The notes under the pieces: model-generated
The model's input: only the letters and a program-made list of their open reading frames with translations
Database searches by the model: none
What the model was told of the DNA's origin: nothing
Program-made: the position numbers and the translations under genes
Part shown: positions 50,359-59,482 of the stretch, one piece after another
Layout: each line of letters starts with the position of its first letter
Numbering within the stretch: position 1 is the stretch's first letter
Assembly (NCBI GenBank): GCA_035276765.1
Contig: DATELH010000002.1
Location: 558,001 to 622,000 of the forward strand
Direction: 5' to 3'
Source of the DNA: DATASD01 sp035276765
GTDB lineage: Bacteria; Patescibacteriota; Saccharimonadia; Saccharimonadales; UBA4665
DNA: 64,000 bases

Positions 50359-50667
50359 TTAGGCGATTTTAGTGACCTTAATGGTCGTGTGGTGCTGGCG
50401 ATGGCCGTGAACCTTGTGCACGCGCTTTTTCGCCTTATAGCGAATGGCGGTGACTTTGTCGGCTTTTACATCAGCCTCGACAATCTCGGCGTTCACCTTT
50501 ACCTTCTCAACGACTGGCGTACCAACGGCAACATTGTCACCATCAATGACCAATAACGCGTCGAAAGCGACTTTTTTGTCGTCACCCTTGAGCAGCTCGA
50601 TATCGAGGGTTTCACCTTCAGACACGAGATATTGCTTGCCACCGGTTGCGATAACTGCTTTTTTCAT
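50359..50667 (-). CDS. rplU: 50S ribosomal protein L21 (bL21)
   Basis: A 102-residue bL21 that binds 23S rRNA. It starts MKKAVIATGGKQYLVSEG and ends with the basic RYKAKKRVHKVHGHRQHHTTIKV segment, both typical. It is monocistronic: a terminator follows, and rpmA, its usual partner, lies 40 kb away. The 193-base gap upstream contains a TAAAAT box, an AAGAGAG site and the large inverted repeat at 50751-50845. Confidence 0.96.
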   Translation of the reverse strand: MKKAVIATGGKQYLVSEGETLDIELLKGDDKKVAFDALLVIDGDNVAVGTPVVEKVKVNAEIVEADVKADKVTAIRYKAKKRVHKVHGHRQHHTTIKVTKIA

Positions 50668-50750
50668 TGGTTTTCTCTCTTACAAGAATTTTAACTACCA
50701 AGAAATAGTACCAGATTACTCCTTTAGTGTAAAGAGTGAGTGGTAAGCTC

Positions 50751-50845
50751 GGTTGCTCCGTGTGCCTGAGGCACATACGGGTCGCCTTATATGCTTTTAT
50801 AGCATACTGGCGCTTCCGAGTGTGCCTCAGGCACACGGAGCAACC
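50751..50845. repeat. 25-bp perfect inverted repeat with inner hairpin, between ileS and rplU
   Basis: The arms at 50751-50775 and 50821-50845 are exact reverse complements. Each arm holds a smaller near-palindrome (TGTGCCTGAGGCACA). The 45-base centre carries a further hairpin (TATGCT / AGCATA). The whole can fold as one hairpin of about 95 bases. No T-tract follows on either strand, so it is not a standard terminator. It begins 16 bases after the ileS stop. Confidence 0.85.
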
Positions 50846-50860
50846 TCGCAAGCGTACTCT

Positions 50861-53749
50861 CTATATCTTTTCGAGAGAAATTGTGAGCGGAGCCGTTTCG
50901 ACGGTGCAGTTGGCTTCGTAGGCAAGGCTTTGGTCGAAAACGAGGTCTTTAGCTAGTGTTTCACCGACGATCACATCCAGAAATTCCTCGATTGCCTTGC
51001 GTAGTTCTGTGTCGGTGGTCGAGAACGACAGCTTTATGCGGTCATCAACGTTCAAGCCAGCAGCCTTGCGCGCGCTCTGTACATTGCGCACCACCTCGCG
51101 CATCATGCCCTCACGCTTGAGCGCGGGCGTTAGTTTGGTGTCGAGGGTAACCTTCAGCGTGTCAGTTACCGCGTGCAGCGTGTGGGCGTGCACATTGAGT
51201 TCCTCATGCAAAATAAGTGCGTAAAAATCTTGCTGGTTAATGAAGTCTAGACTTTCGCCTTCGATGTAGACTTTAGCAAGTGGCTGGCGAATTTTGATTT
51301 TCTCCTGGGCCCGTGCCGATAACCCCGCATTAATGGCGCTACGTAGCAGCTCCATCTTTTGCAAGCTCAGCTCATCAATGTGTCCTGTCTCTGGCCAATC
51401 CAGCAAATGCACCGATTCCCCGCCAGTAAGCTTTTGGTATAACTCTTCGGCCAAAAACGGCGTGAACGGCGCCATAACCATGCTCAGGCGCACCAAAACG
51501 TAGTGCAGCGTGCGGTAGGCGTCGCTTTTGTCGGCATCGTCGTCGCTTTTCCAAAAACGGCGGCGTGAACGGCGCACGTACCAGTTGGAGGCGTCTTCTA
51601 TGAACGGCAAAATCGGTTTCAAGGCATTCGGAATGTCATAGACATCCATATGCTTCTCGACCTCGGCCGTCAGTTGATGCACGCGGCTCACAACCCACAC
51701 ATCCAATGGATTGGTCAGGCTTTGACTTGGATCTTCGAGCTTGCCATTCCACTCCCAGCCGTCAACTTCAGCATACATCGTAAAAAAGTCGTACATGTTC
51801 CAAACCATGCTGAGTTTGCGCGCCACATCGGCCACGTCTTTGTCGATAAGCGAAAAGTCTTCGCCGTTTAAAAGTGGTGAGTTCAGCAGTAAAAAGCGCA
51901 GGCTATCGGCCGAATATTTGTCCATGAGCTCGTTCGGATCGGTGTAGTTGCCAAAGCTCTTGCTCATTTTGCGGCCGTCATTGCCGGCCACAGTACCGGT
52001 AACGATCACGTTTTTGAACGAATTTTTATTGAATAACCCTACGCTTACGGCGTGCAAGTAATAGAACCAGGCGCGCACCTGCCCCACATATTCGGAAATA
52101 AAGTCGCCCGGAAAGTTTTGCTCGAATTTTTCGACATTTTCGAAGGGGTAATGAAATTGTGCGAACGGCATTGAACCGCTCTCGAACCAACAGTCGAGTA
52201 CTTTTTCGATGCGTTTGTAGTGCACGCCGTCAAGTGTGAACGTCACGTCGTCGATCCACGGCCGGTGGTAATCTTCGAGCTCCACACCCGAAAGCGCTTT
52301 GAGCTCAGCGTAGCTGCCCACCACTTTTATATGCTCTTTGCCGTTTTTATCAACGCCCTTCCATACCGGCATGGCGGTTGCCCAAAAGCGGTCACGACTG
52401 AGATTCCAATCCGGTGCCGATTGCATGGTCTTGGCAAAGCGCCCTTGCTTGATGTGCGGCGGAAACCAATTCACGCCACCGTTTTGTTCGAGCATTTCTT
52501 CGCGCTGACCATCGACGTCCATAAACCAGCTCGGGTGGGCGCGGTAAATCAATTTTGTGCCGCAGCGGTGGCAGTGCGGATAGCTGTGGCGGATGTATTC
52601 GACTTTGAGCGCCTTACCCTGCGCCAACAGCGTCTTGGCAATATCCTTGTTGGCATCCCACACTTGTTGGCCTTTCCAATCACTCTCAGTGAAGATTCCG
52701 CTATCATCTAAAATAGAAATCGTCGGCAAGCCCGCCGCCGTGAGGAACGCGAAATCCTCTTCGCCATAAGCAGGCGACATAGAGACAACCCCGGTACCCT
52801 CGTCCATCGTTACAAAATCGGCGCCGCGCACTTGGTGGGTTCCAGAGCCACGATCGACAGTAAAGGGTTCATATTCCAGCCCAACAAGCTCACTTCCCTT
52901 GTATTTTTTTACTACCTTATAAGGCAGCACTTGATGCTTCTCGTCGGTCAGTGCTTTGTCGGCTAGCTTTTCAGCCAAAATGTAATGCTCATCGTTCAAT
53001 TCCACCTCTACATAGGATTCTTGGGGGTTAATGGTAACTGCAGAGTTGGCAAGAGACGTCCAAGCCATCGTAGTCCAGGCCAACATGTACGCATCTTTGT
53101 GTTTGAGCTTGAACTTAAGGTAAATCGACGGGTCGGTATCCTCTTGGTAAGAGTTATCCATGGCCACTTCGGCCTTCGAGATGGGCGTGGCGTCGCGCAC
53201 ACAATACAACAAAACCTTTTCGCCTTCATAAATTTTGCCTTTGTCGTACAGTTGTTTGAACGCCCACCACACCGACTCCATGTACGGCTTGTCCATGGTT
53301 TTGTAGGCACCACGGAAATCAACCCAGCGACCAATGCGGTCGATTGTATCTTCCCAGAGCGAGCCGGTTTGCACCATGTTTTCGCGACAAGTAGTAATGT
53401 ATTCTTCCAAACTTACCTTGGTGCCGATGTCGCGCTTATCGTGGATGCCAAGCTTTTTCTCAGTGAACACCTCGGCGGGCAGCCCGTGGCAGTCCCACCC
53501 CCACACACGCTCCACGCGTTTGCCTTTCATCGTCCAGTAGCGCGGCACGGCGTCTTTCACGATCGAGCTCAATAACGTCCCATGGTGCGGCACACCAGTG
53601 ATAAACGGCGGCCCATCGTAAAACACGTAGGCGTTATCCTTTGGCCGGTTGGCAACGGACTTTTCAAAAGTTTCGTGTTTTTTCCAGTACTGGACGAGGT
53701 CTTTCTCGTACTCGATGGCCCGGCGACGCGTTCCTTGTTTGAATTTCAT
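50861..53749 (-). CDS. ileS: Isoleucyl-tRNA synthetase
   Basis: Charges tRNA-Ile and edits Val. The 962-residue class I enzyme has the HIGH-box region FYDGPPFITGVPHHGTLL (HHGT), the following GWDCHGLPAE, an editing domain (about 190-390) and KMSKS intact in GRKMSKSFGNY. The HIGH context and the lack of a C-terminal zinc finger resemble the eukaryote-like IleS2 group, members of which can resist mupirocin (inference). The ATG at 53749 has an AAAGGAGAAG site. A T-box leader lies directly upstream. Confidence 0.96.
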   Translation of the reverse strand: MKFKQGTRRRAIEYEKDLVQYWKKHETFEKSVANRPKDNAYVFYDGPPFITGVPHHGTLLSSIVKDAVPRYWTMKGKRVERVWGWDCHGLPAEVFTEKKLGIHDKRDIGTKVSLEEYITTCRENMVQTGSLWEDTIDRIGRWVDFRGAYKTMDKPYMESVWWAFKQLYDKGKIYEGEKVLLYCVRDATPISKAEVAMDNSYQEDTDPSIYLKFKLKHKDAYMLAWTTMAWTSLANSAVTINPQESYVEVELNDEHYILAEKLADKALTDEKHQVLPYKVVKKYKGSELVGLEYEPFTVDRGSGTHQVRGADFVTMDEGTGVVSMSPAYGEEDFAFLTAAGLPTISILDDSGIFTESDWKGQQVWDANKDIAKTLLAQGKALKVEYIRHSYPHCHRCGTKLIYRAHPSWFMDVDGQREEMLEQNGGVNWFPPHIKQGRFAKTMQSAPDWNLSRDRFWATAMPVWKGVDKNGKEHIKVVGSYAELKALSGVELEDYHRPWIDDVTFTLDGVHYKRIEKVLDCWFESGSMPFAQFHYPFENVEKFEQNFPGDFISEYVGQVRAWFYYLHAVSVGLFNKNSFKNVIVTGTVAGNDGRKMSKSFGNYTDPNELMDKYSADSLRFLLLNSPLLNGEDFSLIDKDVADVARKLSMVWNMYDFFTMYAEVDGWEWNGKLEDPSQSLTNPLDVWVVSRVHQLTAEVEKHMDVYDIPNALKPILPFIEDASNWYVRRSRRRFWKSDDDADKSDAYRTLHYVLVRLSMVMAPFTPFLAEELYQKLTGGESVHLLDWPETGHIDELSLQKMELLRSAINAGLSARAQEKIKIRQPLAKVYIEGESLDFINQQDFYALILHEELNVHAHTLHAVTDTLKVTLDTKLTPALKREGMMREVVRNVQSARKAAGLNVDDRIKLSFSTTDTELRKAIEEFLDVIVGETLAKDLVFDQSLAYEANCTVETAPLTISLEKI

Positions 53750-53761
53750 AGCTTCTCCTTT

Positions 53762-53964
53762 ATAAAGAAAAATCATCTCTTTTAGATATCGGAACCCGTT
53801 TCAGGGCGGTACCATCCGATTTCCAAAAGAGATGACTCTTCTAGCGCTTGGTTTGCGGCTTACGGGCCGGCAGGCCGTCGAGTTCTACTCTTGCCGCCTC
53901 CTGGCAATTTCTTCTCGCAACTTCGTGGGTGATAGCCACTTATCCGCGGAAGCGGAGCGTTTTA
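53762..53964 (-). promoter_or_regulatory. T-box riboswitch leader of ileS with short Stem I
   Basis: The leader contains the T-box core GGATGGTACCGCCC; its UGGU (53811-53814) would pair with the ACCA end of uncharged tRNA-Ile. It is closed by ATCGG / CCGAT and CCC / GGG as in antiterminators. A small hairpin upstream (GTGG / CCAC) exposes AUC, an isoleucine codon, at 53931-53933 as specifier. An 11-bp inverted repeat (53773-53783 with 53825-53835) followed by TTTTTCTTT is a candidate terminator just before the ribosome-binding site. A TACAAT box lies at 53972-53977. Confidence 0.85.
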
Positions 53965-54028
53965 TATCTGCATTGTACCACATCGCTTGGAAACGAAGAA
54001 TACTGTGGTCAAAGTGCTGATTAAATTA

Positions 54029-54313
54029 CTACGAGTAAACGTATCCGGCAACTTCGTCCATCAAGGGTAGCTCTTCGCCCTGCCACATATTCAAAACCGA
54101 CCCATCGTTGGCAATTGCGATGAACGCCGGATAGCTCATTACATCGTACAAGCTAGCCGTTGCCGCGCCATCACGAGTGTTTAGGCTCATGATGTCGAGC
54201 TTTTTTTCGTCTATGGCATGCTGGTGCTGGAAATCACGGATGAATGATTCAACCGCAGACGCATGTTCAGAGTTTGGTCTGTAAAGGATGAGCAGTTTCA
54301 CTTGTATCAGCAT
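54029..54313 (-). CDS. Thioredoxin-fold-like protein without CXXC
   Basis: A 94-residue protein whose layout resembles a small thioredoxin fold: a first strand (VKLLILYRP), a helix, then MSYPAFIAIANDGSVLNMWQGE, which matches the cis-Pro strand and hairpin of thioredoxins. The redox CXXC is absent (YRPNSEHA), so it cannot be a disulfide reductase; binding or scaffold roles are possible. The ATG at 54313 has an AGAGGG site. It lies downstream of the nrdJ terminator. Confidence 0.6.
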   Translation of the reverse strand: MLIQVKLLILYRPNSEHASAVESFIRDFQHQHAIDEKKLDIMSLNTRDGAATASLYDVMSYPAFIAIANDGSVLNMWQGEELPLMDEVAGYVYS

Positions 54314-54336
54314 AGCACCCTCTGGTCGAGCGTTCA

Positions 54337-54375
54337 ACAAAAAACAACAATCGCCCCCTGTTATGAGGCGATTGT
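54337..54375 (-). terminator. Rho-independent terminator of nrdJ
   Basis: On the minus strand a 9-bp stem (ACAATCGCC / GGCGATTGT) with an 11-base loop, followed by TGTTTTTTG. Confidence 0.88.
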
Positions 54376-54405
54376 GTGACACTGTTATTTTAGAAATTTT
54401 TAATA

Positions 54406-57225
54406 TTAACTACAGCCGGTGGTGGAGCCACAGCTTGTGCAGACGTAGCAGCTGCCGGCACGCTGGGTTTGGTTGCCACAGTTATAGCAAAGTGGCGCGG
54501 TGCTGTCGGCCTTCTGCGTTTGCTTGTAGGCTTGCACTGCCTGCGCTTTGGCTGGGTCCCCACTTACAGCAACAACCGGAGCCGATACTTTTTCAACTTC
54601 ACCGATCAACTTGCCAGCCGTCGACTGGTCGTCGGTAAGCAAGCTGGTTTGCTGGTCGTCGGGCATATCGTCGATCGAAGCCAAACCTAGCTCCAACCGG
54701 TCGTCGAACGACAAATAGTCGAGCGCCAAGCGGCGGAAGATGTAGTCGGTAATAGAGCTAGCCGTACGGATATCATCGTCATCGGTGATACCGGCTGGCG
54801 CAAAACTGCTGCTCATGAGGGTGCGAACGTAGCTTTTAAGCGGCACACCGTACTGCAAGCCGTGGCTAACCGAAATTGCGAACGAGTCCATAAGCCCCGA
54901 CAAAGTTGATCCCTGTTTTGAAACGCTAATGAACAGCTCGCCAGGCGCGCCATCTTCGTATTCGCTCACTGTGAAGAAACCTTTGAGGTCCGAAATTGCG
55001 AACTTGTACGTGCGACTGTTGCGGCGGCGTGGCAGTAAGCGGCGGACAGCGCCCTTCACAACGATGCGATCGTTGGCGGCCTCAACGGTGACAGCTGGAG
55101 TGGTAGCGGCGGCAGGTGCCGGAGCACTTTCTTCTTTCTTATCACCTTCCTTCTTGGCCATTGAGAGCGGCTGCGCAACCTTACAGTTGTCACGGTAAAT
55201 CGCAACGGCCTTGAGCCCCAACTTCCAAGCGTCGATATGTAATTGCTCAACGTCTTCAACCGTAACATGTTCGGGCATATTCACCGTCTTGCTGATTGCT
55301 CCCGAGATGAACGGCTGAACGGCGGCCATCATCTTAACATGGCCAAGGTAATGGATGGGGTTGTCGCCCATCGAGCACGCAAAGACGTCTTTGTGTGCGT
55401 CCTTGAGGTGTGGCGCACCAGTAATTGTCTTTTCGGTGTCAATGTAAGCTACGATGTCATCAATTTGCTTTTGGTCGTAACCGAGCGCCTTGAGCGCGCG
55501 TGGCACCGTTTGGTTCACGATACTCATCGTGCCGCCGCCGACCAGTTTTTTAACCTTCACGAGGCCGAGATCTGGCTCGATACCGGTGGTGTCACAGTCC
55601 ATCATCAGGCCAATGGTCCCGGTTGGCGCAAGCACACTTGCCTGCGAGTTACGGACGCCATAAAGTTCACCGAGTTCCACCGCCTCATCCCAAGCACTGG
55701 CAGCAGCGCTGAGCAGCTCCTCGGCGACAAGTCCAGGGTTAATGCCCGAAACTGCCTCGCGGTGCATGCGCAGCACTTTAAGCATACCGTCGCGATCTTT
55801 GGCAAAACCGGCAAACGGGCCGACGCGATGCGCAAGCTGTGCACTTGTGGCGTACGCATAGCCGGTCATGAGCGCTGTAATGGCGGCTGCTTGGGCGCGA
55901 CCTTCGGCAGAATCGTATGGCAAGCCTTGGGCCATCAAGAGAGCGCCCAGATTAGCGTAGCCCAAGCCGAGCTCGCGGTAAGCACGGGCGTTCTTGGTGA
56001 TGCTTTCCGTTGGGTACGATGAATAACCAACCAGAATTTCCTGTGCGGTAAACACTAATTTAACAGTGTGTTTGAAAGCCTCAACGTCGAACTTCGTGTC
56101 GTCCCAATACTTGAGCAAGTTAATACTTGCCAAGTTACAAGCCGAGTTGTCCAGATGCATGTACTCACTACAAGGGTTGCTCCCGTTAATGCGACCGGCG
56201 ACCGGCGTCGTGTGCCAGCGGTTAATAGTGGTGTCAAACTGCATGCCGGGATCAGCACATTCCCAAGCGGCTTCGGCGATCTGGCGAAACAGGTCACGGG
56301 CGGGTACTTTTTTAATGGGTTTCCCAGTGGTAACTTCGCGCAAGTCCCAATCCCTGTCTTCGGTGACGGCCTGCATAAATTCGTCAGTCACCCGTACAGA
56401 GTTGTTTGCGTTTTGGTATTGCACCGAAAAAGCGTCTTTGCCGTCAAGACTCATATCGAAGCCAGCCTCCTGCAGCACACGCGCTTTGCGCTCCTCAATT
56501 GCCTTGGCCCAGACAAACTGTTCAACGTCGGGATGCTCAGCGTTCAAAATAACCATCTTGGCAGCCCGGCGCGTCTTGCCGCCACTCTTAATAGCACCGG
56601 CCGAAGCGTCAGCACCGCGCATAAAACTCAGCGGGCCAGAAGCTGTGCCGGCGCTCTTTCCAAGCTTTTCAACCGACGACCGGATAGAGCTCAGGTTAAT
56701 ACCAGCCCCTGAGCCGCCCTTAAAGATCATGCCTTCCTCTTTGTACCAGTTCAAGATCGATTCCATAGTATCTTCAACGCCCAAAATAAAGCAGGCACTT
56801 GCTTGTTGAGAGCGATCAGCTGCGCCGATATTAAACCATACTGGTGAGTTAAAAGCGGCACGCTGCGTGGCCAAAATATACTTTAGCTCTTCACGAAAGT
56901 CTTCGGCCTCGGCTTCGGTTTCGAAATAGCCCTCTTGCACACCTTGGCGGGTAATCGTATCAACAACGCGGTTAATCAATGTCTTTAAAGAGGCTTCACG
57001 CTCGACGGTGCCCGGCGTTCCGGTAAAGTACTTCTGCGCCACAATATTTATAGCGTTCAACGACCAACCAGTTGGGAACTCGACATCTCGTTGTTCGAAG
57101 ACCGGCTTATCGGTCATCGGATTTTTAATAATAGAGTCTTGTATAACCCACTTGAGTTGGTCATATGCCTTACTCTTGGGTTGTGTAAATAGTCGCCCGA
57201 CTCCCAGGCTGGTTGCTTGTCCCAT
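54406..57225 (-). CDS. nrdJ: Vitamin B12-dependent (class II) ribonucleotide reductase
   Basis: Makes deoxyribonucleotides using adenosylcobalamin, independent of oxygen. The 939-residue protein has the 10-stranded barrel with the radical site NPCSE (N, Cys, E) and the partner Cys in NSACNLASINL, glycine-rich substrate loops (KGGSGAGINLSSIRSS), and a Cys-rich C-terminus (CYNCGNQ, then CYVCTSCGSTTGC) that re-reduces the active site or binds zinc. No class I subunit is seen. Cobalamin must be imported or taken from a host (inference). It follows nrdR on the same strand. Confidence 0.95.
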   Translation of the reverse strand: MGQATSLGVGRLFTQPKSKAYDQLKWVIQDSIIKNPMTDKPVFEQRDVEFPTGWSLNAINIVAQKYFTGTPGTVEREASLKTLINRVVDTITRQGVQEGYFETEAEAEDFREELKYILATQRAAFNSPVWFNIGAADRSQQASACFILGVEDTMESILNWYKEEGMIFKGGSGAGINLSSIRSSVEKLGKSAGTASGPLSFMRGADASAGAIKSGGKTRRAAKMVILNAEHPDVEQFVWAKAIEERKARVLQEAGFDMSLDGKDAFSVQYQNANNSVRVTDEFMQAVTEDRDWDLREVTTGKPIKKVPARDLFRQIAEAAWECADPGMQFDTTINRWHTTPVAGRINGSNPCSEYMHLDNSACNLASINLLKYWDDTKFDVEAFKHTVKLVFTAQEILVGYSSYPTESITKNARAYRELGLGYANLGALLMAQGLPYDSAEGRAQAAAITALMTGYAYATSAQLAHRVGPFAGFAKDRDGMLKVLRMHREAVSGINPGLVAEELLSAAASAWDEAVELGELYGVRNSQASVLAPTGTIGLMMDCDTTGIEPDLGLVKVKKLVGGGTMSIVNQTVPRALKALGYDQKQIDDIVAYIDTEKTITGAPHLKDAHKDVFACSMGDNPIHYLGHVKMMAAVQPFISGAISKTVNMPEHVTVEDVEQLHIDAWKLGLKAVAIYRDNCKVAQPLSMAKKEGDKKEESAPAPAAATTPAVTVEAANDRIVVKGAVRRLLPRRRNSRTYKFAISDLKGFFTVSEYEDGAPGELFISVSKQGSTLSGLMDSFAISVSHGLQYGVPLKSYVRTLMSSSFAPAGITDDDDIRTASSITDYIFRRLALDYLSFDDRLELGLASIDDMPDDQQTSLLTDDQSTAGKLIGEVEKVSAPVVAVSGDPAKAQAVQAYKQTQKADSTAPLCYNCGNQTQRAGSCYVCTSCGSTTGCS

Positions 57226-57450
57226 AATCCCCTCACTCTTTTTGTGCCGTGGGCGCGTTACACCACGGACACCTATTGATTATATTTTTATTATTGATTG
57301 TTTATTTAGAGTCGCGAGGTATCTGCTCCCAAGTAGATACCAGCCAGCTCCCCCCGAGCCTCACACTCTGTACTTTGAGTGTAGTACAGCCGCCCGCAGC
57401 ACACAATGCGCATGGCGTTGTAAAAAATCGAGGGCAACCGACTAAGGCTG
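57226..57450 (-). promoter_or_regulatory. nrdR-nrdJ intergenic region with promoter and three hairpins
   Basis: A TATAAT box at 57279-57284 would start the nrdJ message about 47 bases before its ATG; a hairpin (57247-57268, CCGTGG / CCACGG) and a GAGGGG site lie in this leader. Further upstream are two inverted repeats: 57318-57341 (GGTATCT / AGATACC) and 57363-57382 (ACACTC / GAGTGT). Their role may be operators or an nrdR transcript end. No exact NrdR box or cobalamin riboswitch core was found. Confidence 0.5.
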
Positions 57451-57912
57451 TTACACCTTTTGCGTTGCCTTGATGTGCGATAACTCCCGCTCAAATCCTG
57501 CAATATCCTTGAAGCGCCGATATACACTTGCGAAGCGCACATATGCGACCTCGTTAAGTTGCGACAGCTCAGTCATGACAATCTCACCAATCCTATTAGT
57601 CGAGATCTCTGATTCGCCACAACAATAAAGTTGCCGTTCTACCTCTGACACCAAGCGTTCAAGCTGCAGATTTGTAATGGGAGTTTTTTCACAGGCGCGG
57701 TACAGTCCAGCTAAAAGTTTCTCGCGGTTAAAGCGTTCGCGATTGCCATTGTTTTTAACGACAATGAGCTGCGGCCGCTCGACGCGTTCATAGGTAGTAA
57801 ACCGATGACCGCAAGCGATGCACTCTCGGCGGCGGCGAATAGCTTGCCCCTCGGTGACATCACGCGATTCAATTACTTTCGTATCTTGGTGCTGGCATTG
57901 TTCACACTTCAT
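57451..57912 (-). CDS. nrdR: Transcriptional repressor NrdR
   Basis: A 153-residue repressor of ribonucleotide reductase genes. The N-terminal zinc ribbon (MKCEQC, then CIACGHRFTTYER) binds DNA, and the following ATP-cone (PQLIVVKNNGNRERFNREKLLAGLYRAC) senses ATP/dATP. Its place before nrdJ makes that gene its likely target. The ATG at 57912 is chosen for the AAGGGG site and because homologues begin MKC. Confidence 0.95.
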   Translation of the reverse strand: MKCEQCQHQDTKVIESRDVTEGQAIRRRRECIACGHRFTTYERVERPQLIVVKNNGNRERFNREKLLAGLYRACEKTPITNLQLERLVSEVERQLYCCGESEISTNRIGEIVMTELSQLNEVAYVRFASVYRRFKDIAGFERELSHIKATQKV

Positions 57913-58038
57913 CGCCCCTTGCACCTCCCTTGTTACCCTTTCAACGTGCTATCACCATATATGGTGGTTGTGCTTTAAATCATAGCCCCATTTATAGTGC
58001 AGCGCAACACAATTAACGCTGTATTATTTAGTACGAAA

Positions 58039-59358
58039 TTATTCAGTTTGATCTGTTTCCGAGTCTTTGTGATGCTTGCGCAAACGGCGCAGAAATGACG
58101 GTTTTGCCAGCTCATCATCAGACGACACAACAGCTTGATGATCGGCACCCGAAGTGTCTTCGTCACTGCCATAACTCGATGAGCTACCATTGTCGTTGTG
58201 GCGTTGTTCGTCAATCGTCCAGATGTTTGGCATCGGTGCATCGGAATGGAAGTCCTCGGCAGGCGTGGCCGGTTCCGCCGGCAGGTCCATGTCTAGATTC
58301 TTGATGTCATCGTCAGGCTTGCCCGCCGTTATAGGCGCTGGCGCGTCAGCTGCCGGTATTGGCGCAGCATTCTCTTCGGGGATAGTGTTGCGATCTACAA
58401 AATAACTGTTGTCAAAGCCGGTGGCAACCACGGTAATGATCACTTCACCCTCAAGCTTTTCGTCGATCGTTGCACCAAAGATAATGTTAGCGTCTGGATC
58501 AGCAGCATTTGTAATGGCTTCGGCAGCGGTGTTGATCTCGTGCATCGACAAGTCGTTGCCACCAATCATGTTAAACAGAATGCCACGGGCGCCATCGATT
58601 GAAACTTCAAGAAGCGGGGATTCGATGGCTTGCTGAGCAGCGGTAACGGCGCGGTTTTCGCCACTCGCGCGGCCAATCCCCATCAATGCCGAGCCAGCAT
58701 TGCTCATCACCGTCTTCACATCAGCAAAGTCAAGGTTAATGAGACCGTGGACCGTGATGAGGTCAGAGATGCCCTGCACGCCTTGGCGCAATACGTCGTC
58801 AGCCACCTTGAAAGCTTCAAGCAGTGGCGTTTGGCGATCGATTGTCTGCAGCAAGCGATCGTTTGGAATGGTGATAAGTGTGTCGACTGCCCGGCGCAAA
58901 TTTTCGATAGCGACTTCCGCGTTCCGACGCCGCTTCTCGCCCTCAAAGGCGAACGGTTTGGTAGCAAACCCGACTACTAAAATCCCCATATCTTTGGCAA
59001 TCTGGGCTACCACATGTCCCGCACCGCTACCGGTACCACCGCCGGCACCGATGGTAACAAAGACCATATCTGCGCCTTCGAGCGCCTTCTTGATTTCGTC
59101 GTGCGACTCTTCGGCAGCGTGTTGGCCTACCATTGGGTCGGCACCGGCACCCAAACCTCGGGTTGCATCTTTGCCAATATGGATTTTTGTTTGCGCTTTA
59201 GAGTGGTGCAACGCCTGAGCATCGGTGTTAATCGCAATAAATTCAACGCCTTCAACCCCAGCCTCAACCATCCGGTTAATTGCCGCACCACCAGCGCCGC
59301 CAACGCCAACAACTTTAATGCGCGCGAATGTTTCTATAGCTGGTGCAACTTGAGGCAT
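58039..59358 (-). CDS. ftsZ: Cell division protein FtsZ
   Basis: The tubulin-like ring protein, 439 residues. The GTP-binding signature reads GGGTGSG (GAGGGTGSGAGH), with Ser where most FtsZ have Thr, as in tubulin; the T7 loop NLDFADVKTVM is present. After about residue 325 comes a long acidic linker and then the conserved C-terminal peptide KPSFLRRLRKH that binds FtsA. The start at 59358 has a GAGGG site and a good promoter upstream. Order ftsA-ftsZ is standard. Confidence 0.97.
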   Translation of the reverse strand: MPQVAPAIETFARIKVVGVGGAGGAAINRMVEAGVEGVEFIAINTDAQALHHSKAQTKIHIGKDATRGLGAGADPMVGQHAAEESHDEIKKALEGADMVFVTIGAGGGTGSGAGHVVAQIAKDMGILVVGFATKPFAFEGEKRRRNAEVAIENLRRAVDTLITIPNDRLLQTIDRQTPLLEAFKVADDVLRQGVQGISDLITVHGLINLDFADVKTVMSNAGSALMGIGRASGENRAVTAAQQAIESPLLEVSIDGARGILFNMIGGNDLSMHEINTAAEAITNAADPDANIIFGATIDEKLEGEVIITVVATGFDNSYFVDRNTIPEENAAPIPAADAPAPITAGKPDDDIKNLDMDLPAEPATPAEDFHSDAPMPNIWTIDEQRHNDNGSSSSYGSDEDTSGADHQAVVSSDDELAKPSFLRRLRKHHKDSETDQTE

Positions 59359-59394
59359 ACGTTAAAACCCTCTTACCTTCATGTTATACGGAGC

Positions 59395-59423
59395 AGTATA
59401 GCGTAGCTCACACGCAAGTTCAA
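59395..59423 (-). promoter_or_regulatory. Promoter of ftsZ
   Basis: TTGAAC, a 17-base spacer and TATACT, giving a leader of about 30 bases. A short inverted repeat (GGACA / TGTCC, 59445-59456) lies about 20 bases upstream of the -35 and may be an operator. Confidence 0.7.
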
Positions 59424-59482
59424 TAAATTTGCACGGTCGTTTTTGGACACTTGTCCGAAATGATACTTTGTGTACCCAGCAA

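Noticed and set aside
50618..50921. Cys/Arg-rich short frames on both strands over the inverted repeat
   Set aside because: They arise from the repeat itself (the same CSVCLRHT-like string on both strands); no ribosome-binding site or conservation argument.
57226..57450. A cobalamin riboswitch before the B12-dependent reductase gene
   Set aside because: The conserved B12-box sequence and receptor core are not found; the hairpins are unrelated.
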